A stretch of DNA of 13,968 nt, taken from the NCBI GenBank assembly GCA_023393575.1, contig JAEWKX010000321.1:1-13968 (forward strand), in the 5' to 3' direction. This stretch comes from Pseudomonadota bacterium. GTDB taxonomy: Bacteria; Pseudomonadota; Alphaproteobacteria; Rhizobiales; Rhizobiaceae. The stretch's first letter is position 1; the number at the start of each line of letters is the position of its first letter. The notes beneath the pieces were generated by a model that worked only from the letters and a program-made list of their open reading frames with translations, was not told the DNA's origin and made no database searches. Position numbers and translations under genes: made by a program. This document shows positions 1 through 8,088 of the stretch, one piece after another.

Positions 1-444
1 GCGGGGGCCGCGACGGTGGAGGTCCGCGACTTCGAGGACAGCTATTTTCCAAGCCAGAGCAGGGACATAAAGCAATTCATGCTGTCCTTGCGCGAACGGG
101 TGGAGCCGGACGTCATCTTCACCCATAGCCGTTTCGATGCGCACCAGGATCACAGAGAGCTAAACAAGCTCACCACTAATATATTTCGAGACCATCTCGT
201 GCTAGAATACGAGATCCCGAAATGGGACGGGGACCTCATGGAACGCAATACCTATGTGCCGCTGCCGCCGGGCGTGATCGACCGCAAGATCGATCTGCTC
301 ATGGAGCACTTTGCGACGCAACGGTCTAAAGACTGGTTTCACGAGGATATTTTTCGGGGGTTGGCCCGGATGCGCGGAATGGAATGCCGTTCGCCATCGC
401 TCTTCGCGGAGGCGTTCACAGTGCGCAAAATGGCCCTCGGATAG
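1..444 (+). CDS. PIG-L/LmbE family deacetylase, 3' part (5' end outside window)
   Basis: The frame is open from the first base and ends at TAG 442-444, giving 147 visible residues. A GTG at 16 is an internal codon and not a convincing start, because the residues before it continue the same fold. The visible part carries the C-terminal zinc-ligand motif of the PIG-L/LmbE family (DAHQDHRELN, with the H-x-x-H pair) after a beta strand reading PDVIFTHSRFD. The N-terminal AHPDDE-type motif of the family must lie to the left of the window. Family members remove N-acetyl groups from GlcNAc-containing or similar substrates. Next to polysaccharide genes, this one may deacetylate a sugar of the repeat unit or its precursor; that role is inferred from context. 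The next gene starts 85 bases downstream on the same strand. Confidence 0.85.
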   Translation, partial: AGAATVEVRDFEDSYFPSQSRDIKQFMLSLRERVEPDVIFTHSRFDAHQDHRELNKLTTNIFRDHLVLEYEIPKWDGDLMERNTYVPLPPGVIDRKIDLLMEHFATQRSKDWFHEDIFRGLARMRGMECRSPSLFAEAFTVRKMALG

Positions 445-529
445 GAGGCGCGGGACCCGTACAGCCGGCAAAATGGATACGGAAGAAGACTAAAAATCGT
501 ATTTCGGACCAGGATTTAGCGAGGGTGTT

Positions 530-1333
530 ATGGCGAGAGACCAAGAAACGAGTCTGGACAGGGAATCCATCGATATCTTTCTGACGAAGAATCCACCGGG
601 AAGCGAGAGGCGGGATGCAGCAACAGAACGCCTCGACGAGCCGCCCCCCCGATATGCGGCAAACGACTATCTGGCAATCTTCGACAAGCGCAATCTCGAC
701 CGGGAATGTCTTGCCAACAGCCTCACCTCGCACAGCATCGGGATCAGCATCTTCACGTTCTCGGGACTTGCGAGCTGGCAGCAATGCAAGGCGACGCTCG
801 GTACGCTTCGCGCCGCCCTCGTCAATATCGGCAGCGCCGACGTCACGGATATGGGGATCCGGCAGGAGATCACCCAGCTCGTGACCACGCTCGAACCGGT
901 GCCGGTGGTGGTGCTTTCCAACAGCCAGACGCTCGATCACGTGCTCCAGGCCATCGATCTCGGCGTGCACGGCTTCATTCCGAGTTCCGTCGATGTGGAC
1001 GTCTGCATCGAGGCGATCGGTCTTGCCATCGCCGGCGGCCAGTTCGTGCCGGCAAGCAGCGTCCTTGCTATGCGCGGGCTTCTCGGTGGGTTCGTCACGC
1101 ACAAGGCATGCCGCTCCGCCTTCACCGTACGCCAGACGGCTGTGGCCGAGGCGCTGCGGCGGGGCAAGGCGAACAAGATGATCGCGCGCGAGCTCAACCT
1201 CTGCGAAAGCACCGTGAAGGTTCACATTCGAAACATCATGAAGAAGCTCGGTGCGACGAACCGGACCGAGGTTGCCTGCAAGGTTGGCGAATTGTTGTCG
1301 GACGCCGGTTCTCAGCAGCTCGGCCGGGTCTAG
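530..1333 (+). CDS. LuxR/NarL-type transcriptional regulator with degenerate receiver domain
   Basis: The 267-residue protein has a receiver-like region at about residues 46-175 and a LuxR/GerE helix-turn-helix at about 197-253. The HTH contains the conserved core KMIARELNLCESTVKVHIRNI. In the receiver-like part the usual phosphoacceptor Asp appears to be Asn99 (AALVNIGSAD). The usual signalling Lys near the end of the domain is replaced by Ser (HGFIPSS, residues 147-153). The conserved Ser/Thr is kept in VVVLSNS. Phosphorylation by a histidine kinase is therefore unlikely, and the protein may be constitutive, ligand-gated or controlled by a partner. The ATG at 530 follows GAGGG at 521-525, a short 4-base spacing. 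The first ~45 residues are polar and low in similarity to anything I recognise. It lies directly upstream of EPS length-control and export genes and is a likely local regulator of them; that is inference. Confidence 0.88.
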   Translation: MARDQETSLDRESIDIFLTKNPPGSERRDAATERLDEPPPRYAANDYLAIFDKRNLDRECLANSLTSHSIGISIFTFSGLASWQQCKATLGTLRAALVNIGSADVTDMGIRQEITQLVTTLEPVPVVVLSNSQTLDHVLQAIDLGVHGFIPSSVDVDVCIEAIGLAIAGGQFVPASSVLAMRGLLGGFVTHKACRSAFTVRQTAVAEALRRGKANKMIARELNLCESTVKVHIRNIMKKLGATNRTEVACKVGELLSDAGSQQLGRV

Positions 1334-1335
1334 GG

Positions 1336-1380
1336 CAATTCCCTTGGCAGACGCGCGCAGCGCGTCTGCCAAGGGAATTG
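1336..1380. repeat. Perfect 21-bp inverted repeat with 3-base loop (intergenic palindromic element)
   Basis: Arms 1336-1356 and 1360-1380 are exact reverse complements around GCA at 1357-1359. The element starts 2 bases after the stop codon of the LuxR-type gene and ends 72 bases before the wzz-like start. No run of T follows on either strand, so it is not a classical intrinsic terminator, although the RNA hairpin would be extremely stable. A second small hairpin (CGCTC / GAGCG, 1406-1419) follows. The layout resembles multicopy rhizobial intergenic palindromes, but that comparison is from memory and unverified. Confidence 0.85.
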
Positions 1381-1452
1381 TAGAAACAGAAGGCGAGGGC
1401 GTTTGCGCTCCGAAGAGCGTACACCCGGCCACCCCTTAACAGGAATCGTGCC

Positions 1453-2877
1453 ATGATCGTGTCGGGGAACACGCCCCTCCCCGGGGAACTCGTCGTTCCT
1501 CGGGTGATTGCTGTTGTTTACGAACGCAAATGGGTCATCCTCGGCTTCGTCGCCGCTGGCCTGGCCGGAGCGGCGGTCGGCTACCGGGACCAGCCGCCGC
1601 GCTATGTCGCGGAAGCGGTGCTGGCGCTCGACGTGCGCAAGTTCCAGGCGCTGCCCACCGAATCCGTCGTCTCGCCCCTGCCGCAGGAAAGCCCGGCACT
1701 GCGCACGGAAATCGATATCATCAATTCCCGCTCCATGGGCGAAAGGGTTCTTGCCCAGCTGGAGGATGCCGACGTCGATGTCGCCAGGGGCCTCGGGCTG
1801 AGAGGCGATCCGTCCTCCGGCGCGATGGCCGCCACGGCGAGCGGACATGCCTCCAATTCCGATATCAGCCCGCGGGTGAAGCTCGACCAGCTTCTATCCG
1901 GCATCCGCGTGTCCAACGACGGCCGATCCTACACGATCTACATCTCATTCACCGGCGCCAATCCGGACTTCACCGCCGTCGTCGCCAATGCCTATGCGGA
2001 AGCCTATATCAACTATCAGATCGACGTACAGACGACCGCGACCAAGCATGTCAGCGACTGGCTCGGCACCCGGCTCGTCAGCCTGCGCAGCGAACTGGAG
2101 CGGTCCGAGCACGCGGCGACCGCCTTCCGTGAGAAGTCAGGCATCGTGAAATCGGACGGCACGACCTTGCTGTCGCAACAGATCGCCGGCCTCAATGCAG
2201 AACTGGCGAAACTGAGGGCACAGGTGGCCGGGGAGAACGCACGCCTGGAGACCGCCCTCGACGCCTCGAAGGGCGAGAGCGGTCTTGCCTTGCCGGAGGT
2301 GCTCAATTCCACGGCGATCCAGCAATTGCGCACCGAAGAAGCGCGCCTGAAACGGTCGCTCGCCACGATCAGCGAGAGCGGTGCCCTCAAGAATCCGCAG
2401 ATTCCGGAACTGAAATCGCAGCTGGAGACGATCCAGACGCAGATAGGGCTGGAGGTGGACCAGGTCGTCGAGAGCCTGCGCAACGAGATCGAGATATCCA
2501 AGCGGCAGCAGGCCGGCCTGGAGGCCAGCCTGAAGCAGTTGCAGACCGAGATGTCGGCGGCGAACGAGGCGATCGTACAGGCCGACCAGCTGGACCGCGA
2601 GGCGGGCGCCAACCGCGCAATCTATGAAAGCTACCTGACCCGCTACAAGCAGACCATCGAGCAGGACGGCATCGCCATGGCGGAGGCGCGGATCATCTCT
2701 CGCGCCGTGCCGTCCTCGTCCCGGTCCAGCCCGAACGCCTCGGCCTGGTTTCTCGGCGGCTCCATGCTCGGCCTTGCCGGCGGCGTGGCGGCGACGGCTC
2801 TTCTGGAGCTGCGCGCGCTCTTCAGACGCAGGACGGTTCCGCGCGAACATGGCCATTGGCCTGAACGGGAGGCTTGA
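1453..2877 (+). CDS. Wzz/GumC-type polysaccharide chain-length determinant (PCP), no kinase domain
   Basis: The 474-residue inner-membrane protein has the polysaccharide co-polymerase layout. A short cytoplasmic N-terminus precedes a first membrane segment at about 27-44 (WVILGFVAAGLAGAAVGY). A Wzz-type beta region follows (YVAEAVLALDVRK). A long coiled-coil periplasmic region runs from about 205 to 415, rich in Glu, Gln and Leu. A second membrane segment lies at about 431-453 (AWFLGGSMLGLAGGVAA), preceded by a Ser/Pro stretch. The protein ends 21 residues after that segment and shows no Walker A or B motif and no Tyr cluster. It therefore lacks the BY-kinase domain that is fused in ExoP. A separate kinase could be encoded elsewhere, or the system may not use one. 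Such proteins control EPS chain length and contact the outer-membrane exporter. The start at 1453 follows AGGA at 1441-1444 with 8 bases spacing. The stop lies 5 bases before the next start, so the two genes are almost certainly co-transcribed. Confidence 0.9.
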   Translation: MIVSGNTPLPGELVVPRVIAVVYERKWVILGFVAAGLAGAAVGYRDQPPRYVAEAVLALDVRKFQALPTESVVSPLPQESPALRTEIDIINSRSMGERVLAQLEDADVDVARGLGLRGDPSSGAMAATASGHASNSDISPRVKLDQLLSGIRVSNDGRSYTIYISFTGANPDFTAVVANAYAEAYINYQIDVQTTATKHVSDWLGTRLVSLRSELERSEHAATAFREKSGIVKSDGTTLLSQQIAGLNAELAKLRAQVAGENARLETALDASKGESGLALPEVLNSTAIQQLRTEEARLKRSLATISESGALKNPQIPELKSQLETIQTQIGLEVDQVVESLRNEIEISKRQQAGLEASLKQLQTEMSAANEAIVQADQLDREAGANRAIYESYLTRYKQTIEQDGIAMAEARIISRAVPSSSRSSPNASAWFLGGSMLGLAGGVAATALLELRALFRRRTVPREHGHWPEREA

Positions 2878-2882
2878 GGCAG

Positions 2883-4130
2883 ATGAAGAAGACGAAAGAG
2901 GCGGATCGGGCCATCGCGCGGCCGGGACGGGCAGTTCTGCGTGCCGTCATGGTATGCGGTACGATTCTTCTTGCTCTGCCGGCGGTCGCCCTTGGCGACG
3001 ACTATCCGGTGGCGAGCGGCGATGTGCTGCGCATCACCGTCTATGGCGATACGGGGCTCAGCGGTTCCTTCCCGGTCAGCCCGGACGGCATGATCGGCTA
3101 TCCCCTGCTCGGCAACATGCCTGTGTCGGGCAAGAGCGTCGAGGCCATTCGCGAGGCCATCGACGACGGGTTGAAGGAACACATCGCCAATCTCTCCGTC
3201 GCGGTCGCGGTGGAGAACTATGCGCCCGTCTATATTGTCGGCGAGGTGCAGCGGCCCGGCAAATTCGAATACCATCCCGGCATGATCGCGCTGGAACTGT
3301 TCGCCCTTGGCGGCGGCCAGAAGGAAGTGCTGCCGCAAAACGACAGCGGCGCGGCCCGGCTCGCCGGCCTGCGCCAGGAATATGGCGACCTCGGCATGCA
3401 GCTTCTTGCACAGGACGTCAAACGGGTGCGCCTGGAGGCGGAACTCAACGACGCGCCGTTCAGCTATGTGGCAAATGACGAGATCGGCACGCCCGATCCG
3501 CGCGTGGTCCAGAAGGTCGTGGATGCCGAGCGCACCCTGTTCGATTTGCGTCGCAACACGTTGGATGCGGACATGAAGAGCCTGGAATCCCAGAGGGTCG
3601 GCTATGTTGAGGAGATCGATACGCTCGAAAAGAGCGGCAAGCTGCGTGACGGCGAACTGGCCCTGCTGAATGAAGACGTCAAGGTGGCGAGCGCCATGGC
3701 GGAACGTGGCCTGACCTCGAAAGCCCAGCTTCGCGAGAAGCAGCGGGAAATATCCTCGACCAACCGCGACGTCCTCGAATTCGGTTCGTATCTCGCGCGC
3801 GCAAGGCAGAACCTGACGGCGATCGACGGTCGCCTGGTTTCGCTGCGCGGACAGCGCAAGGGCGAGATCGCCTCCGAACTGCGTGAGGTCAGCCTCGATG
3901 TCATGGGCCTGCGCCGCAGGATGAGCTACACCCTCCAGGCCATGGCCGAGGCCGGTATCGCCCTTGAGAAGAGAGACGGGAGCCAGCGCACCGCCTACCG
4001 TTTCTCCGCGGTCAGGATGAAGGACGGAAAGTACCAAAGCGTCGAGATCGGCCAGACGGATCCTATTCTGGCGGGCGACATCCTGAAGGTCAGCATCGTG
4101 CTGGACCAGGACATGACGGCGCAGCGCTGA
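2883..4130 (+). CDS. ExoF-like polysaccharide export protein (OPX/Wza family)
   Basis: I place the start at ATG 2883 (415 residues). It follows GGGAGG at 2867-2872 with 10 bases spacing, whereas an in-frame TTG at 2874 would lie only 1 base after that motif. A signal peptide occupies about 1-38, with a hydrophobic core at about 19-37 ending AVALG before DDYPV. There is no lipobox Cys, unlike E. coli Wza. A polysaccharide export domain (about 40-113, starting YPVASGDVLRITVYGD) is followed by an SLBB-type segment (PVYIVGEVQRPGKFEYHPGM, about 115-134). A long charged helical part runs to about 370. Total length and the added helical region match rhizobial ExoF (about 420 residues) better than Wza. 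The protein should sit in the periplasm or outer membrane and work with the Wzz-like partner. Its end is only 17 bases from the convergent glycosyltransferase gene. Confidence 0.9.
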   Translation: MKKTKEADRAIARPGRAVLRAVMVCGTILLALPAVALGDDYPVASGDVLRITVYGDTGLSGSFPVSPDGMIGYPLLGNMPVSGKSVEAIREAIDDGLKEHIANLSVAVAVENYAPVYIVGEVQRPGKFEYHPGMIALELFALGGGQKEVLPQNDSGAARLAGLRQEYGDLGMQLLAQDVKRVRLEAELNDAPFSYVANDEIGTPDPRVVQKVVDAERTLFDLRRNTLDADMKSLESQRVGYVEEIDTLEKSGKLRDGELALLNEDVKVASAMAERGLTSKAQLREKQREISSTNRDVLEFGSYLARARQNLTAIDGRLVSLRGQRKGEIASELREVSLDVMGLRRRMSYTLQAMAEAGIALEKRDGSQRTAYRFSAVRMKDGKYQSVEIGQTDPILAGDILKVSIVLDQDMTAQR

Positions 4131-4147
4131 ACCCTCGCCGAACGGCT

Positions 4148-5119
4148 CTATCGCATCGCCCTGGCAAGGAGCGAGCGCACGCGCGGCATCGCATCGCCCC
4201 GCCGCCAAAGATAACCGACCGGCGGCACGAATGCGGTGACCGGCGAGAGACGGAAGGCGAGCATCAACAATCTCAGCGCTTCACCCTTGCCGCGCAGGGC
4301 ATGGGAAACGGCAGACCAGTAAGCCCGCTGGGCGATGCCGCGCCGCGCGCGCCGCCGCAGGGCTTCCGCGTCCTCCAGCCAGCGGCCCTCGTGGTGGAAG
4401 AAGCTTTCGGCCGCCGCCGCCGTGTGGAGGATATGCAGGCTCTGATGCGCCCACAAATCCGCCGACCGGTTCGCGCTGTGGACACGGATGCCCGCCTGCA
4501 CGCAATCCAGCGCAGCGACCGGGCCATGCATGGCAAGCCGCAGCCAAAGTTCATAATCGTCGCTATGGGGAAGCGACGGCCGGTAATGGCCGGTGCGTTG
4601 CTGGATATCCGTGCGCACGAGGATGGACGGACCCGGTATCTGGAAGACACCGAGATCGCAGAACCGCTCGATGAAGGCGCGGCCGGAGATCATCTCCACC
4701 GACGGCACGGCAGGTTGCGCTGCGACGACCGGAAAGGGCTCGTTATCGCGAACCGGCACGTCCCGGCCGTAGCAGAAGGCGATCGCGCGGTCCCGCTCCA
4801 TCACCGCGGCCGCGCGCCGAAGGGCACCCGGCACCAGGAAATCATCGGCGAAGAGAAGAAGGAAATACTCCGCCCTTGCCCAGTCGATCCCGGCATTGAA
4901 GGAGGCGTGCGGACCAAGGTTTTCCGGGCGAAGGAGAAGCTCCACCCGGCTGTCCGCCGCCGCCAGACGGCGGGCCACCGCCACGCTGTCGTCCGTCGAG
5001 GAGTTGTCGACAATGAGCACGCGCACCGCGACGCCCTCCTGCGAAAGCGCGCTCGTCACGCAGGCTTCGAGATAGCGACCGTAATTGTAGTTGGGTACGA
5101 CGACATCCACGCTCGCCAT
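4148..5119 (-). CDS. Glycosyltransferase family 2
   Basis: The 323-residue protein has a classic GT-A fold N-terminus: VDVVVPNYNYGRYL at 4-17, then IVDNSSTDDS at 36-45 with the nucleotide-binding Asp38. The metal-binding DxD-type motif is FADDFLVPG at 90-98. The likely catalytic acid region is HSDDYELWLRL at 185-195. No membrane segments are visible, so it should act in the cytoplasm or peripherally on the inner membrane, transferring an activated sugar to the lipid-linked repeat unit. Sugar specificity cannot be read from the sequence. The start ATG lies 3 bases after the stop of the flippase gene, so it is the last gene of the minus-strand block and probably translationally coupled. The C-terminal ~80 residues are Arg-rich and helical. 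Confidence 0.92.
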   Translation of the reverse strand: MASVDVVVPNYNYGRYLEACVTSALSQEGVAVRVLIVDNSSTDDSVAVARRLAAADSRVELLLRPENLGPHASFNAGIDWARAEYFLLLFADDFLVPGALRRAAAVMERDRAIAFCYGRDVPVRDNEPFPVVAAQPAVPSVEMISGRAFIERFCDLGVFQIPGPSILVRTDIQQRTGHYRPSLPHSDDYELWLRLAMHGPVAALDCVQAGIRVHSANRSADLWAHQSLHILHTAAAAESFFHHEGRWLEDAEALRRRARRGIAQRAYWSAVSHALRGKGEALRLLMLAFRLSPVTAFVPPVGYLWRRGDAMPRVRSLLARAMR

Positions 5120-5122
5120 GAC

Positions 5123-6595
5123 CTATGCTCCCGCGCTCGGCGACCGCCGCAATTGGCCGAACCGGCTGCGGCCGGCTCGAAACGCGATGTGCAGTTCGGC
5201 CAGGAACGGATGGCGGGTGATCTGCAACCCGGCGAGCCAGCCGCCACCGCCAAGAAGTATCGACGCGGCGAAGGAAAGGATATCCGATGCCGGTTGCTCG
5301 TTCAGCAAGAGAAGCAGGACGGGCCCGGCAAGCGAGCAGGCGGTGACGATCGCGCTCGGCACCAGCGCCGCGATCAGGGAGCGCAGCGGGAAGGGCACAT
5401 GGCGATGCACGAAGAACAGCGCCACCGCCGCCTGCAGCGGCAGCGCGACGAACTGGCTGAGCGCCATGCCGATCGCCCCGTAGATGCTGGCCGCACAGAG
5501 AATGCCGGCGGCCAGCGTCCGGGATACCAGGCTGGAGAGGAAAGCGTCGCGGTTCTGGCCGAGCGCGAGGAGGAGCGGCCCCGTGACGATGGCGGGCAGC
5601 CAGAACACGGCCGAAAGACCGAGGATCCGCAGAACCGGCACGGCGTCTCCCCATTGGGGACCGAGCACGATCTCGACGACCTGCCGTGCCAGAAGCGCCA
5701 TCAGCAGGGCGGCGGGCCAATAGAGCACGGAAAGATAGGCGAGCACGCCGAGATAGGTCTTTTCTATGTCATGTCCCTCGCGCACACGGCTGGCCAGGGC
5801 CGGAAAGGCCGTGCTGTAGAAGGCGGACATGATGATGCGGTCCGGCACGCCGCACAGCGCGTTCGCCCGGTTGTAGAGCGCGACCGACGTCATGGAGGTG
5901 AGCCGGCCGAGAATGAGCTGGGGGATCGTTTCCTGAATGCGCTCCACCACCAGCGCCGCGCCTTTGAAGGCGCCGAAGGACAAAACCTCCCGCCAGCATG
6001 CAAGGCTCGGGTAAAACAGCGCGCGCGCCGGCACGGGCGTGAGCGCGAGCGCGAGGGTGGCGAGCGTCACCGCTCCGGTCAGCATGCCCCAGGCGAAGCT
6101 GATCGGACCGAAACCGAGGGCGGCAAGGCTGATGGTCGTCATCCCGTTGACCAGGGAGACGCCGGTGCGGATGCCGGCCAGCGCGCCGAAGGACATGTCG
6201 CGGCGCATCATCGCGACGACGGGCTGGGCTATCGCCTCGGTAAATCCCGAGATCGCTGCGAGCAACAGGAAGAAGGAGAGCCCGGGCGTCGCGTAGAACC
6301 GGGCGATGACCCCGGAGGCAAACACGAGGACAAGGGCGACCGCCGTATTGCAGACAACCTGCAGCGTCGCCGACGTGCTCACCGCTTCCCGATCGATGGT
6401 ACGGCGCTGGATGAGGAAATCCGACGTGACGAATTCACGCGCGGAAAAGGCGACGACGCCGACGGCAAGACCGGTCACCGCCTCGCCGATCTCTCCGGGC
6501 GTCAGGATCCGGGCGACGGTCGCCAGGACCGTGAAATTGATGAGCAGGGCGAGATACTGCTCCAGTGAGGCCATGACATATGCGCGGCGAACCAT
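5123..6595 (-). CDS. Wzx-type oligosaccharide flippase (polysaccharide biosynthesis/MOP superfamily)
   Basis: This 490-residue, strongly hydrophobic protein has about 12-14 predicted membrane segments spread along its length. The N-terminal segment LINFTVLATVARILTPGEIG is typical of the polysaccharide-synt family, where ARxLTPxE(F/I)G follows the first helix. Other characteristic stretches are ALYNRANALCGVPDRIIMSA near residues 258-277 and a late core of repeated hydrophobic helices. Family members flip undecaprenyl-linked repeat units from the cytoplasmic to the periplasmic face for Wzy polymerisation, as rhizobial ExoT-like proteins do. The chosen ATG at 6595 follows an AAAGG sequence about 8 bases upstream; Met8 (6574) is an alternative. 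A 177-base gap separates it from the upstream pyruvyl transferase gene, so it may have its own promoter. Its C-terminal tail after the last helix is Arg-rich. Confidence 0.93.
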   Translation of the reverse strand: MVRRAYVMASLEQYLALLINFTVLATVARILTPGEIGEAVTGLAVGVVAFSAREFVTSDFLIQRRTIDREAVSTSATLQVVCNTAVALVLVFASGVIARFYATPGLSFFLLLAAISGFTEAIAQPVVAMMRRDMSFGALAGIRTGVSLVNGMTTISLAALGFGPISFAWGMLTGAVTLATLALALTPVPARALFYPSLACWREVLSFGAFKGAALVVERIQETIPQLILGRLTSMTSVALYNRANALCGVPDRIIMSAFYSTAFPALASRVREGHDIEKTYLGVLAYLSVLYWPAALLMALLARQVVEIVLGPQWGDAVPVLRILGLSAVFWLPAIVTGPLLLALGQNRDAFLSSLVSRTLAAGILCAASIYGAIGMALSQFVALPLQAAVALFFVHRHVPFPLRSLIAALVPSAIVTACSLAGPVLLLLLNEQPASDILSFAASILLGGGGWLAGLQITRHPFLAELHIAFRAGRSRFGQLRRSPSAGA

Positions 6596-6772
6596 GTTTC
6601 ATGCCTTTCGAAGCCTGCGACGCGGACTTCCGGTTGCTGCCTGCGGAAAGTTGCGACACTTCGAACAGCGCTTTCCGGTCATCCATGACATGTCGCCTTG
6701 CTCCACCATCCTGGGGAGAGTAAGCGTGCCGCCTGCGGGTGCCACATGTCCGATAAGCATCGGGCATCATAT

Positions 6773-7987
6773 TCAAGTGGTAGGACGTCGCCGCCGTCGC
6801 TCTCCCAACACGCCCGACAGGAGAAGATCCTCCTGCCAGGCAAGCTCCTGCCGGATCGACGCATTGCGCCACTCGATCTCGACGCGGGCGGGTTCCAGAT
6901 CGGCGAGCACGTCGCGCACCTGATCGAGCACCGTCTCCACCTCGAAATCCTCGATGTGTTGGCAGAAAGCGCTACGGCCGAATTCGGCCATCATCTCGTC
7001 GTTCTTCTCGGAATAGCCGAGCGAAACGGTCGGCCGGCCTGTCTTCAGCGCGCAGAGCAGGTTGTGGTAACGCGAGACGATCGCAAGATCGACCTTTGCC
7101 GTCTCCTCCATCACCTGCCGCAGCGAAACCGTGCGCGCTACGGAAATCCGGGCCTGGTCGCAATCCGCCAGCCGGGCGCAGAGATCGTCGAGGGCCGTCT
7201 CGTCGGCCTTGTCCCCCATGAAAAGACGCAGGCTGTGGCCGCTCGCCAGGAGATGGCTGGCAATGGCCGCAAGCTTGCCGATATAGCCGTGGTAGATGGC
7301 ATCTCCATCCGCCTGGTCTCGCTTCCACCCGCGATAGGTCATCACCCCGAGGCCGATGGCCGCATGGGCTGGGGCCTGCGAAGAAATGGAGGGCGGGAGA
7401 GGGTCGGGCAATCCGAAGGCAAGATCGGGAAAGCAGCGATCGCCGGAGACATCCACGCCCATGTCCCGCACATAAAGCAGCGAGAAGTCGTCACGATAGG
7501 AGCGGTACTGCGCCATTGCCACGGCCGCCTTCAGGAACCGGCGGCTGAGGTCGTTGCGGATGGGACCGGCGCCGATGCTGACGAAGGCGACGGCGGCGCC
7601 GCGCATTCGCGCGGCAAGGCACCACCAGAAGAGGATGAAGGGCCAGCCGAAGGGCGTTTCCTGAAAATCATCGAGAATGCCGGTTCCCGGAATGATCATG
7701 AGATCGATGCCCGCCAGCTTGCGGAAGATCGCGATCATCCCGGCGATCCGCGCGGGAAAGCGCAACAGGCCGGCAGCGGACGGTGTCGCGGCACCGTCGT
7801 CCAGCGATCTTCCGCGCAGGCTCACGACGTCGAGCCCGAAATCCTCGCGAACCTTGGCAGGGTTGGAGCAGATGCACATCAATTCGGCCCGGGGACGCGC
7901 CCGGCGCAGGAAACCCAGCATGGCCTCAAGCGATCCGTCATTGCCGGAATTTCCGGATCCGAACTGTCCCAGCAGGCCGATCTTCAT
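6773..7987 (-). CDS. Polysaccharide pyruvyl transferase family protein
   Basis: I place the start at ATG 7987 (404 residues, beginning MKIGLLGQFGSGNSGNDG), because the glycine-rich first strand is the family's usual N-terminus. The open frame extends upstream to 8185, but that part is Pro/Arg-rich and lacks similarity. Family marks are GTGILDD at 101-107, FVSIGAGPIRND at 135-146 and the C-terminal signature SRYHNLLCALKTGRPTVSL at 305-323, followed by GYSEKNDEMM. Members add a pyruvate ketal from phosphoenolpyruvate to a sugar in the repeat unit, giving the polymer negative charge; some homologues act in other ways, so the exact reaction is inferred. The protein ends in a polybasic tail (RRRRRPTT). 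It is the first gene of the minus-strand block and is divergent from the family 4 glycosyltransferase gene. Confidence 0.9.
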   Translation of the reverse strand: MKIGLLGQFGSGNSGNDGSLEAMLGFLRRARPRAELMCICSNPAKVREDFGLDVVSLRGRSLDDGAATPSAAGLLRFPARIAGMIAIFRKLAGIDLMIIPGTGILDDFQETPFGWPFILFWWCLAARMRGAAVAFVSIGAGPIRNDLSRRFLKAAVAMAQYRSYRDDFSLLYVRDMGVDVSGDRCFPDLAFGLPDPLPPSISSQAPAHAAIGLGVMTYRGWKRDQADGDAIYHGYIGKLAAIASHLLASGHSLRLFMGDKADETALDDLCARLADCDQARISVARTVSLRQVMEETAKVDLAIVSRYHNLLCALKTGRPTVSLGYSEKNDEMMAEFGRSAFCQHIEDFEVETVLDQVRDVLADLEPARVEIEWRNASIRQELAWQEDLLLSGVLGERRRRRPTT

Positions 7988-8052
7988 CCGTATGTCCCGT
8001 CCGAAGCGCGATGGCGGGCGGATTATCGCGCCGACGAACGACATGGAAAATG

Positions 8053-8088
8053 TACCCCTTCGTCCCGTCCGCTCCTCCGGAAGGGGTA
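8053..8088. promoter_or_regulatory. Wide inverted repeat in divergent promoter region (possible operator)
   Basis: TACCCCTTC at 8053-8061 and GAAGGGGTA at 8080-8088 are perfect 9-bp inverted arms separated by 18 bases. They lie in the 212-base region between the divergent pyruvyl transferase (start 7987) and glycosyltransferase (start 8200) genes. A dimeric regulator contacting both arms, or an RNA stem in either leader, would explain them. I could not identify confident -35/-10 boxes in this region. Confidence 0.4.

Noticed and set aside
2643..4208. A 521-codon minus-strand open frame
   Set aside because: It is antisense to the ExoF-like gene and the end of the wzz-like gene, has no recognisable domain, and the sense genes are strongly supported.
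4301..6568. A 755-codon plus-strand open frame, the longest in the window after joining frames
   Set aside because: It lies antisense to the glycosyltransferase 2 and flippase genes, spans their junction, and its translation is a low-complexity Arg/Gly/Asp/His/Gln mix with no fold or motif. Such frames arise from GC-rich codon bias.
6596..6772. Possible short gene in the gap between the pyruvyl transferase and flippase genes on the minus strand
   Set aside because: The frame there runs on into the flippase gene out of phase, with no ribosome site and no recognisable sequence. Only a small CCGAT/ATCGG hairpin (6750-6763) is visible.
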